Source: Paragordius varius
Taxonomy: Eukaryota > Nematomorpha
DNA length: 64,000 nt
Direction: 5' to 3'
Assembly (NCBI GenBank): GCA_964247055.1
Contig: OZ176054.1
Span: 4,402,001 to 4,466,000, forward strand
A program made the translations under genes and the position numbers. Each line of letters starts with the position of its first letter. Position 1 is the stretch's first letter. Of the stretch, positions 62,955-64,000 are shown piece by piece. A model generated the notes under the pieces. That model was given only the letters and a program-made list of their open reading frames with translations, was not told the origin of the DNA and did no database searches.

Positions 62955-64000
62955 AAAGAGGGTAAGTGAGAGGGAAAGCAATGGCAAACCACCCTCGTTT
63001 ATTACTGCCAAAAAATAGTTTTACTATATGAACTTAACGAGACTTTTTAAAGTTGGATGCTGGAATGTACGTTCCTTAACAGAAACCAAACAGGTGATAA
63101 TTGAAAAGGAAATGGAAAGATTGAACTTAGATATACTGGGTCTAACGGAAACTAAGCAAAAAGGTAGCGCGAAAGTACAAAACGAAAATTATACATTGTT
63201 AAGATCGGGGAGAGATGACCAGAAATCAGAAGGCGTTGCAGTATTAATAAAAAACAAATTAAATAAAAGTCTCATTAGTTATACACCATATACACCCAGA
63301 TCATGACTATTAGGCTGAATGCCAAGCCACTTAAATTTACATACATAGTAGTCTATGCTCCTACGTCAAACGCTCCCAAAGAAGACATAGAGGACTTTTA
63401 TGCAACGTTGCAAATAGTTTTGGATGAAACGAAGAAAGGAGATATGATTATCATAGGAGGGGATTGGAACACCAAAGTCGGTAGAGGTAGAGTAGATCAA
63501 ATAGTTGGCCCATATGGATTGGGAGAACGAAACGAGGCCGGTGAAGCACTGATCAATTTTTGTCAAGAAAATGAGATGATGATAACCAACACATGGTTTC
63601 CACAACACAATAGGAGGTTATATACATGGACCTCTCCATGTGGTAAATATAAGAACCAAATTGATTACATAATATGTCCTCAAAAATGGAAAAGCTCTAT
63701 AATCGATACCAAAACAAGCAAAAGCAGCGATTGCTCTAGCGATCATGAGCTTCTAATAACCAAAATCAAATTAAAATAATTAAAAATAAGGTTAAACAGA
63801 TATACAGATATGACACTCGGAACATTCCAAATAGTTTTAGAACAGAAACAAAAGATAGTTTAGAAAGATTGGACAATGAATGTAGCTCAGAACAATTATG
63901 GGGAACGATAAAAAATGTTGTTAATGAAGTGGCAAAAGAAAAAGTGCAGAGAGTAAAGAGGAAAGATAACAAATGGATATCAGAAAAGAGTTTAGAGATA
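62955..64000 (+). mobile_element. LINE (non-LTR retrotransposon), 5' part with APE endonuclease; runs off the right edge
   Basis: A leader with gagggaaagcaatggcaaac precedes ORFs at 63028-63306 and 63303-63779 encoding an exonuclease-endonuclease-phosphatase domain: WNVRSLTETKQ, LDILGLTETKQKGSAK (catalytic Glu), SEGVAVLIKNKLNKS, YIVVYAPTSN, IIIGGDWNTKVGRG, DYIICPQKW and the terminal SSDHELLITK (catalytic His). One frame break separates the two ORFs near 63303 and another lies near 63775. The frame then continues as RYDTRNIPNSFRTETKDSLE and onward to the edge, where the reverse transcriptase should follow. It resembles the craniofacial-development-protein-2-like LINEs common in invertebrates. 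Confidence 0.85.

Overview
This window is nuclear DNA of an animal with a small, AT-rich, intron-dense genome. Every host gene I recognise is a conserved animal gene: ACO2, CDS1/2, ABCG2, GCN2, PTPA, DCAF7/WDR68, SYMPK, DRG1, RNF2/RING1 and VPS16. Nine of the ten are cut by tiny spliceosomal introns; I count more than 50 of 21-38 nt with GT..AG ends. Spliced reading frames were checked by exon-length sums, and all the complete ones are multiples of three. Introns this short in otherwise conserved genes are known from dicyemid mesozoans, and simplified parasites such as orthonectids or some myxozoans are alternatives. A dicyemid is my best guess, not a proof.

Layout. 1-2747: 3' part of mitochondrial aconitase (+), with a small hAT-type MITE in one intron. 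3900-6499: CDP-diacylglycerol synthase (-). 6500-11150: no gene, but several copies of two MITE-like families and a LINE relic. 11151-20904: full-length ABCG2-like half transporter (+, 16 exons, 655 aa), whose two long introns hold IS630/Tc1 transposon copies and a degenerate tandem repeat. 22941 to about 28010: GCN2 eIF2-alpha kinase (-), reduced in domain content. 28117-29254: PTPA (+), head to head with GCN2. 29341-31115: DCAF7 (-), tail to tail with PTPA. 31116-41425: repeats, including an element with about 700-bp inverted arms and a decayed hAT transposon. 41426-46587: symplekin (+, 17 exons), whose stop codon overlaps that of intronless DRG1 (46584-47687, -). 47688-56590: transposon graveyard, including a hAT element with a perfect 8-bp target-site duplication nested in a satellite-like repeat. 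56591-57338: RNF2/RING1 (-). 57351-61356: VPS16 (+); the two start codons are 12 bp apart. 61357-62954: mostly featureless, apart from a small ORF of perfect heptads. 62955-64000: 5' part of a LINE with an APE-type endonuclease.

The genes form tight pairs (head-to-head, tail-to-tail, even overlapping) separated by kilobases of decayed transposons. Introns show the same contrast: they are either about 21-38 nt or long and often filled with repeats. The genes do not form one pathway; they cover the TCA cycle, phospholipid synthesis, small-molecule export, translational stress control, PP2A activation, mRNA 3' processing, translation-associated GTPase function, polycomb ubiquitination and endolysosomal fusion. 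No retrovirus, LTR element, Polinton, CRISPR array or prokaryotic gene was seen.
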